A DNA stretch of 64,000 nt from Spirosoma endbachense (GCF_010233585.1 NZ_CP045997.1:8891487-8955486); one strand, 5' to 3'. Counted from the first letter of the stretch, positions 46,601 through 55,179 are shown. The notes: a model not told the origin generated them from the sequence alone. A program made the numbers and translations.

Positions 46601-47209
46601 GGCCGGGATACCTACAGCCGACCAGGGGTATTCAAATTCAGAGATGTGAATGGCGACGGAAAAGTTACCACAGCCGACCGGACCTTTATTGGGTCTCCCC
46701 ATCCCACGCTTTCCTACGGGTTGAACCTGAGCGTCAATTACAAGAACTGGGATATGACAATGTTTTTCCAGGGGATAACCGGCAACCAGGTGGTAAATTA
46801 TTTCAATCGTGAACTACTCTTTACCCGGAACGAAGGCAACTATTTGAAGAGCCGTTTGTACGAGTCCTGGACCCCGGAGCGCTTTGCCAATGGCGATAAA
46901 ATTACGCTGCCCATCACGCTTACCGATGATGGAAACATGCAAAAACCGTCTACATTCTTTGTCGAAAGTGGTGCCTATCTGCGCATGAAGGATTTTCAGA
47001 TTGGCTACGCTCTACCCGCCGAACTGACCAGGAAGCTTCACGTTGACCGATTGAGAGTTTACTTCCAATCGACCAATTTATTTACCGTTACCAAGTATTC
47101 AGGACTGAATCCCGAGGTTACCGAACCCAACGATGGCAATAAAGGCGTTGATACGACTGTTTATCCCACTCCCCAGATTTTCATGATGGGCCTGAACCTG
47201 AATTTCTAA
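43649..47209 (+). CDS. SusC-type TonB-dependent transporter with STN signalling domain
   Basis: The ATG at 43649 is chosen; the TTG frame 48 bases upstream looks non-coding, and an ATG 42 bases downstream is an alternative. The 1186-residue product has a signal region ending near RPSFAQ and an STN (secretin/TonB N-terminal) domain at about 45-110 (ELGSVLDHISKEAKIRFTYV, LSTVLDRLLKPLNINYEIEG). A carboxypeptidase-D-like domain (LTGTVADEKGELLPGVSV), NEVVVVGYGVQEKKTLTGAV, the plug (YIVDGVPTNSG, LKDASASAIYGSRAANGVIV) and a barrel ending MGLNLNF follow. The STN domain contacts FecR, whose gene is directly upstream, so substrate binding can be signalled to a sigma factor. The SusD partner starts 19 bases downstream. 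Confidence 0.95.
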   Translation: MQLFFNSFPLLTKVMKVTGTHILLILIFTNFSVARPSFAQELLNRPVSMNIKNKELGSVLDHISKEAKIRFTYVPKLIDMDQRISLVATKEKLSTVLDRLLKPLNINYEIEGEFIVLKREPGHSSRTNETNEAGLLKAVALADIALTGTVADEKGELLPGVSVVLKGTQRGTTTNAEGAFSFNVPDNKGVLVFSFVGYIAQEVEIGNKTAFTVRLAAESKSLNEVVVVGYGVQEKKTLTGAVSAVNEQQLRAVPTGDAAARLQGRVAGVTVITSSDPGGSSTVRVRGIGSINNNDPLYIVDGVPTNSGLTGINPNDVESMTVLKDASASAIYGSRAANGVIVVTTKRGKKGTLKLSFDARYGTQRSANHLDMMNSQELGELLWQRKRNAGLTPGGAGWADAQYGNGATPVIPDYIIPTAASASQVNESTYSYPTPYNGITKANKEGTNWFNEVTSVAPIQEYNLAVSGGGEKSNFAVSAGYLNQKGIIDYTGFNRYSLRANSDFTVTKWLKIGQTIGATLSDRLGFINTGTSNAGSPVAYAIRQHPLIPVYDIRGNFAGTKAAGTGNGQNPVANLYRAKDNLSRQMRIMGSVYAQIDFTPNLWFKSLVGIDYNITRAKIRTLADPEWTQTTNNNVLTESQRDIFQYNWTNTLNFNKTFQSAHTVNVLAGVEAIRNNDQIFTATRSTYPFTDLDYMVLDAGQKDVSNTGTFDEWALFSYFVRLNYDYKGKYLFEATTRRDASSRFAAANRGGTFPAFSVGWRLVEEPFLKGVTWLSDLKIRAGWGQNGNDNVGNYNAYTTYRAAGAESYYNISGTSSTKSDAGLHIYSLGNPAGQWESSTTTNLGLDVVLFNNKFEANLDIYNRRTTNMLYPDSRPDTWGAVVLPSINVGEMRNNGVDLILSYRNRIGKDLNFNIGANLSHYKNTVVRLNGNPNEIRYGNTLQNDVYTATTAGQPISSFYGYIVDGIFNTQEEVSAAPKYNPDINGRDTYSRPGVFKFRDVNGDGKVTTADRTFIGSPHPTLSYGLNLSVNYKNWDMTMFFQGITGNQVVNYFNRELLFTRNEGNYLKSRLYESWTPERFANGDKITLPITLTDDGNMQKPSTFFVESGAYLRMKDFQIGYALPAELTRKLHVDRLRVYFQSTNLFTVTKYSGLNPEVTEPNDGNKGVDTTVYPTPQIFMMGLNLNF

Positions 47210-47228
47210 TTCCCTAAACCGAACAGAC

Positions 47229-48920
47229 ATGAAAAACAAGCTATATTTTACCCTGACGATCCTATCGGTCCTGCTGCTTTCCTGCACGGGGGAATTTTTA
47301 GAGATCAAACCAAAAGGACAAACGTTTTTTGATGCTCTACCCAACAAACAGGGCATCAATCTCCTGCTCACGGGTGCATATGCGGATATCGACGGCGTAA
47401 ACGGGACCGTTGGTGATGGCTGGGCCAGTGGGGTTACCAACTGGGTCTTTGGGGGCGTATCCTCCGACGATGCCTATAAAGGGTCGAACGCGGGCGATCA
47501 AAATGCCATCAATGCTGTCGAAGGCTTTTTTGCTGATGCTCAGAATCTGTACGTAGCACAGCACTGGACGCCCCTCTATGACGGAGTCGTTCGAACCAAT
47601 GACGTGCTGAAAGCGCTCAAACTGGCGACCGACATGACGGATGCTGAAAAAAAGCTGATTGAAGGTCAGGCACGGTTTCTACGAGCCCACTATTACATGG
47701 AACTGACCAAAGTCCATGGTAAAGTCCCGTATATCGATGAAACTACCACGAATCCAACGATTGTGCCAAACGACCATATCCTTTGGCCGGAAATGGAGGC
47801 TGACTTGAAGATGGCGGCTGATGCATTGCCGTCCCGCTGGTCCGATAAGGGACGGGCGACCAAATGGGCCGCTAAAACCTACTTAGCACGGGTCTATATG
47901 TTCCAGAAAAAATTCCAGCTGGCCAAAGACCTGCTCCAGGACGTATACACTAATGGTGGGTTTAGCTTAATGCCTAGCTATGAGCAGAATTACATGATCA
48001 AAACCATCAATAATGCGGAGTCAATTTTTGAGATTCAATACGCTGTCAATGATGGTTTTCCGAATTCGCCAAACGCGGGGCTCAGCGAATCCATATGCGG
48101 TCCACATTTTATTGGCTCCAGCGGCTTTTATCTGCCGACCCACAGCCTGGTTAGCGCCTATCGGGTAGGAGCAGATGGACTGCCTTTGCTGGACGATACC
48201 TATTCGGACGATGATATATTACCCTATTCAACCACTGGAGCCTCCGTATTATACAAAGGCCCCGTCGATCCTCGCCTGGATCATACGGTCGGTCGGCCTG
48301 GTGTGCCCTTTCTGGATTGGGGTATCCACCAGGGAAATTCCTGGATTCGGGACCCAAGTAATGCCGGTCCGTACAACAATAAGAAAAACATGTTTTTAAA
48401 ATCGGAACAGGGCGCGTTATCGAATACTACCGGGGTGCGGGTATTTCCCAACGCCAATAACTACCGGATGTTCAAACTAAGCAATGTCATTGTTTGGCTG
48501 GCCGAATGTGAAGCGGAAGTCGGCTCGCTACAGACAGCCACAACATTGGTTAACCTGATCCGTAACCGGGCTAAAAACTCCAATGTCGTTCGGTTTGCCG
48601 ATGGTACGCCTGCTGCCAATTATAAAGTTGAACCCTATCCGACAACCTTCCCGGATAAAGCCTATGCGTTAAAGGCAGTTCGCTACGAAAACCGGCTTGA
48701 ATTCGCCATGGAAGGCATTCGCTTTTTCGAACTGGTGCGCTGGGGAACGGTCGGGCCAGTCATGAACAACTACCTAACCGTAGAGGGAACCCGATTGCCC
48801 TACAATAAAGGTAAAGTATTTAATGTAGGCCAACATGAAGTATGGCCCATTCCGCAGCGCCAGATTGACATTTCGGTCAAAGATGGCAAGTCGGTACTGA
48901 CCCAAAATCCAGGCTATTGA
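47229..48920 (+). CDS. SusD/RagB-type surface lipoprotein
   Basis: 563 residues. The lipoprotein signal MKNKLYFTLTILSVLLLSC ends with the lipobox LLSC. The SusD layout includes GINLLLTGAYADIDG, ARFLRAHYYMELTKVHGKVP, KTYLARVYMFQKKFQLAKDL, YRMFKLSNVIVWLAECEAEV, the ENRLEFAMEGIRFFELVRWG segment and a final NPGY. It pairs with the STN-SusC protein 19 bases upstream to bind and import a glycan. It is followed by a hairpin and then the PQQ dehydrogenase gene 75 bases on, so read-through into the enzyme genes is likely but may be reduced. Confidence 0.94.
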   Translation: MKNKLYFTLTILSVLLLSCTGEFLEIKPKGQTFFDALPNKQGINLLLTGAYADIDGVNGTVGDGWASGVTNWVFGGVSSDDAYKGSNAGDQNAINAVEGFFADAQNLYVAQHWTPLYDGVVRTNDVLKALKLATDMTDAEKKLIEGQARFLRAHYYMELTKVHGKVPYIDETTTNPTIVPNDHILWPEMEADLKMAADALPSRWSDKGRATKWAAKTYLARVYMFQKKFQLAKDLLQDVYTNGGFSLMPSYEQNYMIKTINNAESIFEIQYAVNDGFPNSPNAGLSESICGPHFIGSSGFYLPTHSLVSAYRVGADGLPLLDDTYSDDDILPYSTTGASVLYKGPVDPRLDHTVGRPGVPFLDWGIHQGNSWIRDPSNAGPYNNKKNMFLKSEQGALSNTTGVRVFPNANNYRMFKLSNVIVWLAECEAEVGSLQTATTLVNLIRNRAKNSNVVRFADGTPAANYKVEPYPTTFPDKAYALKAVRYENRLEFAMEGIRFFELVRWGTVGPVMNNYLTVEGTRLPYNKGKVFNVGQHEVWPIPQRQIDISVKDGKSVLTQNPGY

Positions 48921-48939
48921 TCCTGAAAAGAATACACTT

Positions 48940-48967
48940 CCAGAGCTACTTGATTCAGTAGCTCTGG
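48940..48967 (+). terminator. Hairpin between susD-like and PQQ dehydrogenase genes
   Basis: A perfect 11-bp stem (ccagagctact with its complement) closes a 6-nt loop, with no T-run. A processing or attenuation site is as likely as a full terminator. Confidence 0.55.
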
Positions 48968-48995
48968 CCTTACTCATGCCAAAAAGTAGTCAACC

Positions 48996-51302
48996 ATGAA
49001 ACGAATTCAACTAGTAAGACGCCGAAATAAGATTTTTGGGATAGCATCCCTATCAATTGCCGCTGGTATTCTTGTCGGTTTAGTGGCTTTCCGGGATAAT
49101 CGGAATGTAGATAAACCCTATACGGACTGGACGATTTACGGAGGGGGAAGTGAGAACATCAAATACTCGGCCCTTGATCAAATCAACACCAGCAATGTAA
49201 AAAATCTGCAGGTGGCCTGGGAGTATGCGTCCGGAGAAGCTTCCGCGACGAATACGACCGATATGAAAACCAATCCCATTATTGTCAATGGGGTCATGTA
49301 CGGGCTGAATCCGCAACTCAAACTGTTCGCCCTCGATGCGGCTACCGGCAACGTGAAGTGGGTGTATGATCCAGGAAGTATTCCGGAGAAGGGAAAGAAT
49401 TCAGGACGCGGCCCTTTTGGCCCTTCCACCAAGATTTGTCGGGGTGTAACCTATTACAATGGGGGTAAGAATGACCAACGTATCCTGTATACACCCGGTG
49501 GGGGGCATATGCTTTACTGCATTAACGCGCTAACGGGCAAGGTTATCCCAACCTTTGGCACCAATGGGCACATTGATTTGCACGATGAGCTGGATATGGA
49601 AAATGCCCATGATCTGCATATTTCCAATACTAGTCCCGGTATTATTTACAAAAACTTAATCATTATGGGTTCGCGGCTGGCCGAATCCGCTGAGGCAGCA
49701 CCCGGTCATATCCGGGCGTTTGACGTGCATACGGGAAAACGCAAATGGATTTTTCACACGATTCCTCATCCTGGTGAACCGGGCTATGAAACCTGGGAAA
49801 GTCCAGGTGCCTATAAGTACGTTGGCGGAGCCAATGCCTGGGGTGGCTTTAGCCTGGATGAAAAACGAGGGCTGGTTTTTGCCGGTACGGGTTCGGCTAC
49901 ACCGGATTTTTATGGAGGTAATCGCAAAGGGAATAACCTGTATGCCAATTCGATTCTGGCACTGGATGCGGCTACCGGCAAACTGAAATGGCATTATCAG
50001 ACCGTTCACCATGATCTGTGGGACTGGGACCATGCTGCACACCCCATCCTGGTAACGGTTAAAAAGGATAATAAACCGGTCGATGCCGTTGTCCAGATTA
50101 CCAAGCAGGGGTACATCTTTATGTTCAATCGGGAGACGGGCGAGCCTATCCATCCCATCAACGAGGTGCCGGTACCCAAATCGGATCTGGCCGGTGAATG
50201 GACATCGCCAACCCAGCCGGTCCCTACTTTTTTCAAACCGTTTGTCCGTCAGCGGCTTACCGAAGATGATCTTCTAAAAGAAGGGATTCCCGATTCGTCG
50301 TATCAGGATATCCTGAAAAAGTTTCGCTCCTATAAAACCGATAACATGTGGAATCCGCCATCACTGCAAGGGACGATTGAAAGTCCGGGCTGGAACGGTG
50401 GAGCGGAGTGGGGTGGTCCCACCTTTGATCCAACCTCGGGTATCATGTACATCAATGCCAACGAATCGCCCTGGGTTATGAAAATGCAGGAGGTCAAAAA
50501 GGGGGAGATGATCGCGAAACAAACCAATTTCGAAGCGGGCCAGATGCTTTATCAACAGAATTGCAGTGGCTGCCACGGGAAGGACAGAAGGGCGGGAGAA
50601 ACGAACAAGGCATTATCAGCGAATCCATCGCTGGTAGGCATTGCAGAAAACAGCAATTTGAAACCTGGTCAGAAATACGATGAGACTTCATTTAAAAGCC
50701 TCATCAGTTCGGGTCGAAATAATATGCCACCCTTTGGTCACCTGAGCGCCGAGCAGAAAACCGCGCTGGCTTCCTTCATTTTGAATCTGGACAAAATTAA
50801 GGATCAGCCCTTTAAAGATTTAAATACAAAGGAAGAACCGGCGCATTTCAGAACGCCCTACAGCTTTGCCGGGGGGCCATATGGGATTGGCAAATTCCTG
50901 ACCAAGGAAGGGTTTCCAGCCGTTAAGACTCCCTGGGGACATTTGTCGGCCGTCGATCTCAATACCGGTAAAGAGCTCTGGAAACAGCCCCTCGGCGATT
51001 ACCCTGAAATGAAAGCGAAAGGCATACGCTCTGGAAGTGAAAACTTCGGAGGATCGGTGGTAACGGCGGGTGGATTGGTTTTCATTGCGGCTACCCGCGA
51101 CGAAAAATTCAGGGCATTCGATAAGAAGACCGGCGAACTACTTTGGGAAGTAAAAATTCCCGCGGCTGGTATTGCGACGCCCGCTATCTACCAGGTGAAC
51201 GGGAAACAGTTCGTGGTGATTGCCTGCGGTGGCGGTGGTAAACAACGGACTAAGTCGGGGGATAAATACGTGGCGTTCGCCTTACCGACAGCCCAGAAGT
51301 AG
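48996..51302 (+). CDS. PQQ-dependent dehydrogenase with internal cytochrome c domain
   Basis: 768 residues. One N-terminal membrane or signal helix (IFGIASLSIAAGILVGLVAF) places the enzyme in the periplasm. Eight-bladed quinoprotein propeller motifs recur (LFALDAATGNVKWVYD, ILALDAATGKLKWHYQ, VDLNTGKELWKQPLG, FDKKTGELLWEVKIP), and HHDLWDWDHAAHPILV is the conserved sugar-dehydrogenase segment with the catalytic aspartate region. Between blades lies a class I cytochrome c domain of about 90 residues: C523-S-G-C526-H527 and a probable axial M577 in NNMPPFGHL. Electrons from the oxidised sugar can thus pass from PQQ to haem within one protein. Its position before a DUF1080 gene suggests that it makes a keto-sugar. 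Confidence 0.93.
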   Translation: MKRIQLVRRRNKIFGIASLSIAAGILVGLVAFRDNRNVDKPYTDWTIYGGGSENIKYSALDQINTSNVKNLQVAWEYASGEASATNTTDMKTNPIIVNGVMYGLNPQLKLFALDAATGNVKWVYDPGSIPEKGKNSGRGPFGPSTKICRGVTYYNGGKNDQRILYTPGGGHMLYCINALTGKVIPTFGTNGHIDLHDELDMENAHDLHISNTSPGIIYKNLIIMGSRLAESAEAAPGHIRAFDVHTGKRKWIFHTIPHPGEPGYETWESPGAYKYVGGANAWGGFSLDEKRGLVFAGTGSATPDFYGGNRKGNNLYANSILALDAATGKLKWHYQTVHHDLWDWDHAAHPILVTVKKDNKPVDAVVQITKQGYIFMFNRETGEPIHPINEVPVPKSDLAGEWTSPTQPVPTFFKPFVRQRLTEDDLLKEGIPDSSYQDILKKFRSYKTDNMWNPPSLQGTIESPGWNGGAEWGGPTFDPTSGIMYINANESPWVMKMQEVKKGEMIAKQTNFEAGQMLYQQNCSGCHGKDRRAGETNKALSANPSLVGIAENSNLKPGQKYDETSFKSLISSGRNNMPPFGHLSAEQKTALASFILNLDKIKDQPFKDLNTKEEPAHFRTPYSFAGGPYGIGKFLTKEGFPAVKTPWGHLSAVDLNTGKELWKQPLGDYPEMKAKGIRSGSENFGGSVVTAGGLVFIAATRDEKFRAFDKKTGELLWEVKIPAAGIATPAIYQVNGKQFVVIACGGGGKQRTKSGDKYVAFALPTAQK

Positions 51303-51329
51303 TAGCCATCCTAAGACCAGCATTTTTTC

Positions 51330-52631
51330 ATGAGAAACATACGAAATCTAGTACTGATCCTGATAACCCTGACTCTGGCGGGGTTACCAGCAACCGCCCA
51401 AAAGTCCGAAGGAGATTGGGAAATTCTTTTCAATGGGAAAGATTTCACGGGCTGGAAGCATCTGAACGGCAATCACAAAGTGGAAGTGAAGGATGGAATG
51501 ATTGTCGGAACGGTGGTTCCTGGTGAGCCAAACGGATTTCTTTGTACCGAAAAAGAATTCGGTGATTTTATTCTGGAGCTGGACGTATCGATCGATACGA
51601 CGATGAACAACTCCGGTATTCAGTTTCGGAGTTTGAGTACTCTTGATTACCTGAATTATCGTTTACACGGGTATCAGATGGAGGTCGATCCGAAGCCGCA
51701 GCGGTGGAGTGGCAGCATTTACGACGAAGCTCGCCGTGGCTGGTTGTACACGACTGAGTTGAATTTGCCTTCCAAAACGGCATTTAAAAACAATGCCTGG
51801 AACCACTACCGCATCGAATGCTTCGGTACCAGTAACCGCACCTGGGTGAACGATGTGGCAGTTTCACATTTGATTGATGACGAGACGCTTAAGGGGATGA
51901 TCGGGTTACAACTACACAGCAATAACCCAAACGATCCGATTCCCCCAGGCAATCACCAGATCCGTTTTAAAAACATCAGAATCAAAACCAGAAACATCAA
52001 ACCCTCCCCGCCCGATGATATATTTATCGTGAACCTGATCCCGAATGATCTTTCAGAAGCGGAAAAAAGAGCTGGGTATGGTTCACTTTTTGATGGAAAA
52101 ACGGCGCAGGGACTGACAGGGGCATCGAATTCAAAGTTTCCTGACTCGGATTGGGTTATTGAACAGGGAACATTGACGATTAAAGAGTCGAAACGGAACG
52201 AGAAGAAAAGTGTGTTTTTGAAAAATCCGTATGCAGCTTTTGAATTGAAATTTGAATTCAGGCTGGCAGAAGGAGCGGATAGTGGTGTAAAATACCTGTT
52301 GTCCAAAGCGGAGGAAAATGCAGAAGGTCTCGAATTTCAAATCCAGGACGATATGCTGCCCGGAAATGTGCCGAGGGGAAAGGATCTCACCGCATTGGGT
52401 TCGGTGAAGGGGTTGGCGGAGTCGAAGCAGACGATTTTCTCAAAAAGACGGATCGGGCTGTGGAGCAATGCGATGATCCGTGTTTATCCGGACAATCGCG
52501 TCGAGCATTGGATCAATGGATTCAAAATGGCGGACTATAAAGGCAAACCGCATGAAAAGGGTTTTCTCATGTTGGAAAACAATGGTTTATCGGTTTCGTA
52601 CCGGAGTATTAAAATCAAAGAATTACGCTGA
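51330..52631 (+). CDS. Secreted protein with two DUF1080 (3-keto-disaccharide hydrolase) domains
   Basis: 433 residues with a signal peptide (LVLILITLTLAGLPATAQ). The first DUF1080 domain is at about 27-220 (WEILFNGKDFTGWKHLNGNH, NSGIQFRSLS, YQMEVDPKPQRWSGSIYDEA). The second is at about 245-433 (GSLFDGKTAQGLTGASN, GADSGVKYLLS, GLEFQIQDD, VYPDNRVEHWINGFKM). Each is a concanavalin-like sandwich; the family includes 3-keto-disaccharide hydrolases and 3-keto-glycoside-cleaving enzymes. The second domain resembles the decayed copy at 15575. It lies 27 bases after the quinoprotein gene and shares one base with the DUF6807 gene (TGATG), so it is firmly in this operon. Confidence 0.9.
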   Translation: MRNIRNLVLILITLTLAGLPATAQKSEGDWEILFNGKDFTGWKHLNGNHKVEVKDGMIVGTVVPGEPNGFLCTEKEFGDFILELDVSIDTTMNNSGIQFRSLSTLDYLNYRLHGYQMEVDPKPQRWSGSIYDEARRGWLYTTELNLPSKTAFKNNAWNHYRIECFGTSNRTWVNDVAVSHLIDDETLKGMIGLQLHSNNPNDPIPPGNHQIRFKNIRIKTRNIKPSPPDDIFIVNLIPNDLSEAEKRAGYGSLFDGKTAQGLTGASNSKFPDSDWVIEQGTLTIKESKRNEKKSVFLKNPYAAFELKFEFRLAEGADSGVKYLLSKAEENAEGLEFQIQDDMLPGNVPRGKDLTALGSVKGLAESKQTIFSKRRIGLWSNAMIRVYPDNRVEHWINGFKMADYKGKPHEKGFLMLENNGLSVSYRSIKIKELR

Positions 52632-53539
52632 TGTATACGTGTAGAGTGCTCGCCATTTTTGTGCTGGTTTTGTGCGGTATTGTTTCAGGTTTTGGACAAA
52701 AATCGAACGGTAACACCTTTGAAATCGTCACAGAATCAGATACTTCGTTTTCAATTTACAAAGGCAAAGCAAAGCAACTGATACTGACGCAGGTAGCCAA
52801 ACCCGACGAGCGTCCGTATATCCATCCCATTATGGCACCCGATGGGCAAAGCCCGGTAACCGAGTTTCGTCCCAACCATCACCTCCACCAGACGGGCCTA
52901 TTCTGGGGTCTCAAACGAGTGAACGGACGAGATTACTTTATGAAGTGGAAAGGGGATTACTGGAAGCGGGTTTCAACCAAAATAACAGCTCGTCAGGGTA
53001 AGCAGGTTTCCTGGCAAACGGTCTATAATCTACTCGATTCAACGGGACAAACGACCCTGGTGGAAACGCAAAACTGGACCCTACAGGAAGTCGGCGGGAA
53101 ATTTATGCTGGACCTCGAATGGAAAGGTCAGGCCAGGACCGATGTTACGATGGGTAAATTTTACGTAGGCGGTTTGTTCGTGCGGATGCCCTGGACAAAG
53201 GAACTTGCTGGTGAGGTGATCAATGCGACAGGTCAGACCAATAAGCAGGCCGAAGCCCAGCGCAGTGAGTGGCTGGATGTGGGCGTGCAGCGAAGAGGTC
53301 GCTCGGACTGGGCGCATTTTACGCTGTTTGATCATCCCCAAAACAAAGCGTTTCCAACTCCCTGGCGTGTCGATAACGAATTCGGGGTTGGCCCTTCTCG
53401 CCAGATCATCGACGACTGGACCATTCCCAAAGGAGAAACCGAGACGATCCGTTACCGAATCCTGATTTACACAGGCCCGATCAATCAATCACAAATCCAG
53501 GAGGTAGCTAAAGCCTATCAGAAAATCGATCCTCATTGA
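52631..53539 (+). CDS. DUF6807 (PmoA-like) secreted protein
   Basis: 302 residues with a signal peptide (VLAIFVLVLCGIVSGFGQ). The stretch RPYIHPIMAPDGQSPVTEF, then RPNHHLHQTGLFWGL with three histidines close together, and the later FTLFDHPQNKAFPTPWRV are the signature of DUF6807, annotated in databases as PmoA-related although no methane oxidation is implied. The histidine cluster looks like a catalytic or metal site. The biochemical role is not known to me; in Bacteroidota and Planctomycetes it accompanies DUF1080 and Gfo/Idh genes, suggesting a step in keto-sugar degradation. It overlaps the DUF1080 stop by one base. Confidence 0.82.
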   Translation: MYTCRVLAIFVLVLCGIVSGFGQKSNGNTFEIVTESDTSFSIYKGKAKQLILTQVAKPDERPYIHPIMAPDGQSPVTEFRPNHHLHQTGLFWGLKRVNGRDYFMKWKGDYWKRVSTKITARQGKQVSWQTVYNLLDSTGQTTLVETQNWTLQEVGGKFMLDLEWKGQARTDVTMGKFYVGGLFVRMPWTKELAGEVINATGQTNKQAEAQRSEWLDVGVQRRGRSDWAHFTLFDHPQNKAFPTPWRVDNEFGVGPSRQIIDDWTIPKGETETIRYRILIYTGPINQSQIQEVAKAYQKIDPH

Positions 53540-53739
53540 TGAAGCCATGGTTATTGGCAGTGCTATAAAAGCGCATGGTAGCCTGATCTCCATGCCTTCA
53601 CAATTCTCTGGGTTGTATTCCGCAATCGAAAAGCCCGGTCGTTGCCGAAAGCGGTTGTGTCACGTAGCTATTAACCCTTTTTAAATTCTTCTTCACCTTA
53701 ATCAGCGCCGACTTTTGTCGGCATTAACTCAGTGAGTTT

Positions 53740-54858
53740 ATGAAATTAAATATTGCCATCGTTGGCCTTGGTTTTGGGGCTGAATTCATACCCATTTATC
53801 AGCGACATCCAAACGCGACTATGTACGCGATCTGTCAGCGTAATGTCGAAAAACTAAACGCGATCGGGGATGCTTATGGCATTGACAAACGCTACAGCAG
53901 TTTCGACGAGCTACTGGATGACCCGGCAGTTGATGCCGTTCATATCAATTCCCCCATCCCAAATCATGCCGAGCAGAGTTTGAAAGCCTTACGGGCAGGC
54001 AAACACGTTGCGTGTACAGTTCCTATGGCAACAACAGTCGAGGACTGTATGGAAATCGTCCGGGTTACCAACGAGACGGGTAAAAAATACATGATGATGG
54101 AAACGGTAGTATACAGCCGTGAGTTTCTGTTCGTCAAGGAGTTATACGAAAAAGGAGAATTGGGCAAGGTGCAGTTTCTGAAAGCCAGTCACCAGCAGGA
54201 TATGGACGGCTGGCCCGACTACTGGCCGGGTTTACCGCCCATGCACTATGCTACGCACTGCGTTGGCCCGGTGGCCGGTTTACTTAAACTGGAAGCCGAA
54301 TACGTATCCTGTTTCGGATCGGGGACAATCCGGGAAGAATTGGCAAAAATCCACAATTCGCCGTTTGCGGTCGAGTCGGCGCATATCAAATTCAAAGACA
54401 GCGATTTATCGGCTTATGTGTATCGGTCGCTGTTCGATGTGGCTCGTCAGTACCGGGAAAGCTTTGAGGTATACGGAAGCAAAAAATCAGTTGAATGGCC
54501 CTTGATCGAAGATGAAATGCCTGTGATTCATACCGCTAAAAAGCCAGAACCCGAAATTCCTGAATTGGTCGTCGTGCCCGATTATGCGCACTATCTGCCC
54601 AAAGAAATTGCCGGATTTACGACAAAAGGAGTTTATGATGCCGATGACCAACAGCATTTGTCGTTTACCCAGGGCGGTGGCCACGGTGGATCACACCCCC
54701 ATATGGTTCATGAGTTTATATCGGCAATTGTTGAAGACCGCGACCCATTTCCCAATGCAGTTCAATCGGCAAACTGGACGAGTGTCGGTATCGTGGCTCA
54801 TGAATCTGCATTAAAAGGTGGTCAATTGCTCCCAATACCTGATTTCAGGGCAATTTAA
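53740..54858 (+). CDS. Cytoplasmic Gfo/Idh/MocA-family oxidoreductase
   Basis: 372 residues and no signal sequence, unlike the exported paralogue at 15848. The Rossmann domain begins LNIAIVGLGFGAEFIP; NSPIPNHAEQSLKALRAGKH follows, and VACTVPMATTVEDC stands at the place of the usual EKP motif, with T-V-P-M instead of E-K-P, so the usual catalytic lysine is missing or shifted. HQQDMDGWPDYWPGLPPMHY and ATHCVGPVAG are the C-terminal domain. In context it could reduce or oxidise an imported keto-sugar with NAD(P). It lies 200 bases after DUF6807, behind a small gccgac-tttt-gtcggc hairpin (53707-53722), so it may be a separate transcript. Confidence 0.88.
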   Translation: MKLNIAIVGLGFGAEFIPIYQRHPNATMYAICQRNVEKLNAIGDAYGIDKRYSSFDELLDDPAVDAVHINSPIPNHAEQSLKALRAGKHVACTVPMATTVEDCMEIVRVTNETGKKYMMMETVVYSREFLFVKELYEKGELGKVQFLKASHQQDMDGWPDYWPGLPPMHYATHCVGPVAGLLKLEAEYVSCFGSGTIREELAKIHNSPFAVESAHIKFKDSDLSAYVYRSLFDVARQYRESFEVYGSKKSVEWPLIEDEMPVIHTAKKPEPEIPELVVVPDYAHYLPKEIAGFTTKGVYDADDQQHLSFTQGGGHGGSHPHMVHEFISAIVEDRDPFPNAVQSANWTSVGIVAHESALKGGQLLPIPDFRAI

Positions 54859-55049
54859 CGATTTTCAGCGCGACAGCCGCTTCGATTGCTGACAAAACCC
54901 TCGTAATTATAGAGCGATAAAGCCTTTTCCGTGTTTGATTTGTTAGGGGAGATTGGTTGATTTGAAAGGATTATCGAACACAGTTAAACGATTAACTCCA
55001 GGTTCGAAAAGTAGCATTTGTAGTTTTTTTCATAGGTTGATAGTTAGGA

Positions 55050-55078
55050 AACGGGATAAGATACTGTCTTATCCCGTT
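55050..55078 (+). terminator. Intrinsic terminator
   Basis: A 12-bp stem (aacgggataaga with its complement) closes a 5-nt loop, followed by ctttag. Confidence 0.75.
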
Positions 55079-55171
55079 CTTTAGTTAGTAATCAGGTACT
55101 TAAACAACGATTTTATAGTTTTTCATTGTATTATATTGCTTTTAAATTGTGATTTTGTAATTCACATTCAG

Positions 55172-55179
55172 TAACTTTG
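55172..55179 (+). promoter_or_regulatory. TAACTTTG -7 box upstream of ECF sigma gene
   Basis: An exact TAnnTTTG match 22 bases before the sigma start, with a TTG at 55147-55149 as a possible -33 element (spacer 22). The same octamer recurs at 55197-55204, overlapping the TTG start codon. Confidence 0.45.
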
